Of a stretch of DNA of 42,398 bases, positions 40,767 to 42,398 are shown piece by piece; positions within the stretch are counted from its first letter, which is position 1; every line of letters begins with the position of its first letter. The translations under genes were made by a program, and so were the position numbers. The stretch comes from Candidatus Fermentithermobacillaceae bacterium (GTDB taxonomy: Bacteria > Bacillota > Sulfobacillia > Fermentithermobacillales > Fermentithermobacillaceae): assembly GCA_012512325.1 (NCBI GenBank), contig JAAZEL010000003.1, forward strand, positions 1-42,398. Direction: 5' to 3'. Under the pieces are notes generated by a model. The model did no database searches and was not told the origin of the DNA. It was given only the letters and a program-made list of their open reading frames with translations.

Positions 40767-41780
40767 ATGCCTTTCATTCTGGGAGTTGACGGCGGAGCTA
40801 CCAAGACCTTGGCGGTAGTGGGAGACGATACCGGCCGGATCCTGGGAGCAGGCCTGGGAGGGCCGACCAATTATCAGATCATAGGAATCGAACCCGCAAT
40901 GAGCAACCTCAACTCGGCGGTAAGGGGCGCCCTAAGCTACGCAGGCATCAGCATGGACAAGGTTGACTGCGCCGTGTTCGGGCTTGCAGGTGCCGATTTC
41001 CCCGTTGATTTCCGCAACCTCACCGCGGGTATCCAAAAGCTTTACCCCGGTCTGAAGTTTGAGATCGTCAACGATACATGGGTGGGCTTCCGTTCAGGCA
41101 CCGAGGAAGACTACGGCGGTGTGGTGATTGCAGGCACAGGGGCGAATTTCGCGGCGGCAGCCCCCGACGGGAGGAAGGTCACGGGCAGGGGAATGGGCTA
41201 TGAATGGGGCGGCGAAGGCGGTGCCGGGTATCTGATAAGGAGCGCGCTGCACTACGCCTTCAGGTCCAATGACGGCACAGGCCCCAAGTCCCGCCTGGAG
41301 CAAGTTGTGCTCTCACTGCTTGATTTCCCGTCTTACGATGATCTGTCCCTCTACATGTGCGAAGTTCAGGGCCAGTTCGCCAGGATCTACATGAAGGCTG
41401 AAGCGATTGTGCCGGCAGTGTTCCAGCTGGCTAATGAAGGCGACGAAGTATGCACGGACATACTCATGAACCTGGGCCACGCCATGGGAGACATCATAGG
41501 CAGGATGATCAAGTCCCTGGGTTCATGGCAGCTGCCTCAGGACGTTGTGATGGTTGGAAGCCTGTTCACAAAGGGTGCAAACCCGCTGTTGAGGGATTCG
41601 TTTGCCCTCTCTTGCCATAAGTTTGTGCCCTTTGCCAGGTTCAAGATGCCTGAGCTCGAGCCTGCCGGGGGAGCCTACCTCATGGGGCTGGAGAAAAGCA
41701 AGCTGCCGGCCAAGGGAGAAGCGAGGGCCAGGGCAATCGAAAGTTTCGGGCAACTTGAACTTGATGTGCCCGGAATCTGA
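40767..41780 (+). CDS. BadF/BadG/BcrA/BcrD ATPase family protein (N-acetylglucosamine kinase-like)
   Basis: ILGVDGGATKTLAVVGDDTGRILGAGLGGPTNYQ, VVIAGTGANFAAAAPDGRKVTGRGMGYEWGGEGGAGYLI; AAGGAGG upstream. Confidence 0.9.
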   Translation: MPFILGVDGGATKTLAVVGDDTGRILGAGLGGPTNYQIIGIEPAMSNLNSAVRGALSYAGISMDKVDCAVFGLAGADFPVDFRNLTAGIQKLYPGLKFEIVNDTWVGFRSGTEEDYGGVVIAGTGANFAAAAPDGRKVTGRGMGYEWGGEGGAGYLIRSALHYAFRSNDGTGPKSRLEQVVLSLLDFPSYDDLSLYMCEVQGQFARIYMKAEAIVPAVFQLANEGDEVCTDILMNLGHAMGDIIGRMIKSLGSWQLPQDVVMVGSLFTKGANPLLRDSFALSCHKFVPFARFKMPELEPAGGAYLMGLEKSKLPAKGEARARAIESFGQLELDVPGI

Positions 41781-41921
41781 AACACGCATGAAAAGATCGT
41801 CAAGCCTGACCCAGCCTGCCTTGGGAACCCTGCATTCGGAAATCCTCCGGACTGGGCCCCCAGGCAGGCCGGGCCCTTTCACTCCGTTTCCTCTTTCTTA
41901 TCACCTTAGGCCCGGTGGGCT

Positions 41922-42395
41922 TTACCTTATCACCTTCACCCTGCTCGGCCTGATGACTTCGCCCTTGTACATATATCCCCTCTGGAACACTTCCACTATG
42001 GCACCGTGCTCCCCGCCGCCCTCTTGGGCAAACACGGCTTCGTGGTACTCGGGGTCAAAGGGCTTGCCTACGGGGTCCTCCATGGGTTCTACGCCTTCCC
42101 TGGCCAGCACATCCAGGATCTGTCGCCGGATAAGGACTACCCCGTCGTAAAACGCTTTGAAAGCACCATCCCGGTCTTCCTCAGCGTTTTTCTCCCCGGC
42201 GGCCAGGGCCCTGTCGAAATTGTCCAGCACATCCAGCAAAGGCAATATGAGCTCAGCCTTACCTCTGTTTACCCGCCGGTGGATGTCCCTTTCAGTGCGC
42301 TTCCTGAAGTTTTCCATCTCCGACCTTGCCCTGAGGTACCTGTCCCAATAGTCCTCGGCCTTGGACTTCCATTGGTCCCGCTCAAGGGTGAGCAC
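41922..42395 (-). CDS. grpE: Nucleotide exchange factor GrpE (5' end beyond window)
   Basis: YLRARSEMENFRKRTERDI, LLDVLDNFDRAL, GVEPMEDPVGKPFDPEYHEAVF, VFQRGYMYKGEVIRPSRVKV. Confidence 0.95.
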   Translation of the reverse strand: MLTLERDQWKSKAEDYWDRYLRARSEMENFRKRTERDIHRRVNRGKAELILPLLDVLDNFDRALAAGEKNAEEDRDGAFKAFYDGVVLIRRQILDVLAREGVEPMEDPVGKPFDPEYHEAVFAQEGGGEHGAIVEVFQRGYMYKGEVIRPSRVKVIR

Positions 42396-42398
42396 CTG

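Overview
A high-GC bacterial (Firmicutes-like) chromosomal window. Most genes lie on the minus strand up to ~19 kb, and the second half is mixed. Recognisable genes are groES-groEL with a perfect CIRCE operator and sigma-A-type promoter, a comEA-like gene, leuS behind a complete T-box leader (Leu CUC specifier), two M20 peptidases (one RocB-like), two S12/beta-lactamase-family hydrolases, a PLP dehydratase-family enzyme, an N-acyl-D-amino-acid deacylase, an M14 carboxypeptidase, a DNA methyltransferase, a CPBP protease, a NusG-domain-II protein, a DUF554 protein, sfsA, degV, mnmA, two GH4 glycosidases, a heterodimeric ABC exporter pair, a PIG-L deacetylase, a BadF-type kinase and a partial grpE. 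The most interesting element is a tightly packed minus-strand run of eight genes (14639->6408). It begins with four uncharacterised membrane proteins arranged as two bitopic/polytopic pairs and continues into four enzymes plausible for D-amino-acid or peptide breakdown. Other notable signals are a chimeric DUF2600::polyprenyl-synthase remnant, several genes broken by small frameshifts between 32 and 40.6 kb, a decayed CPBP paralogue fragment, a 19-bp tandem repeat carrying the mnmA stop codon, and perfect palindromes upstream of the rocB-like gene. No CRISPR, rRNA, tRNA or transposase was seen. All homology calls come from recognising motifs by eye; no search was run.
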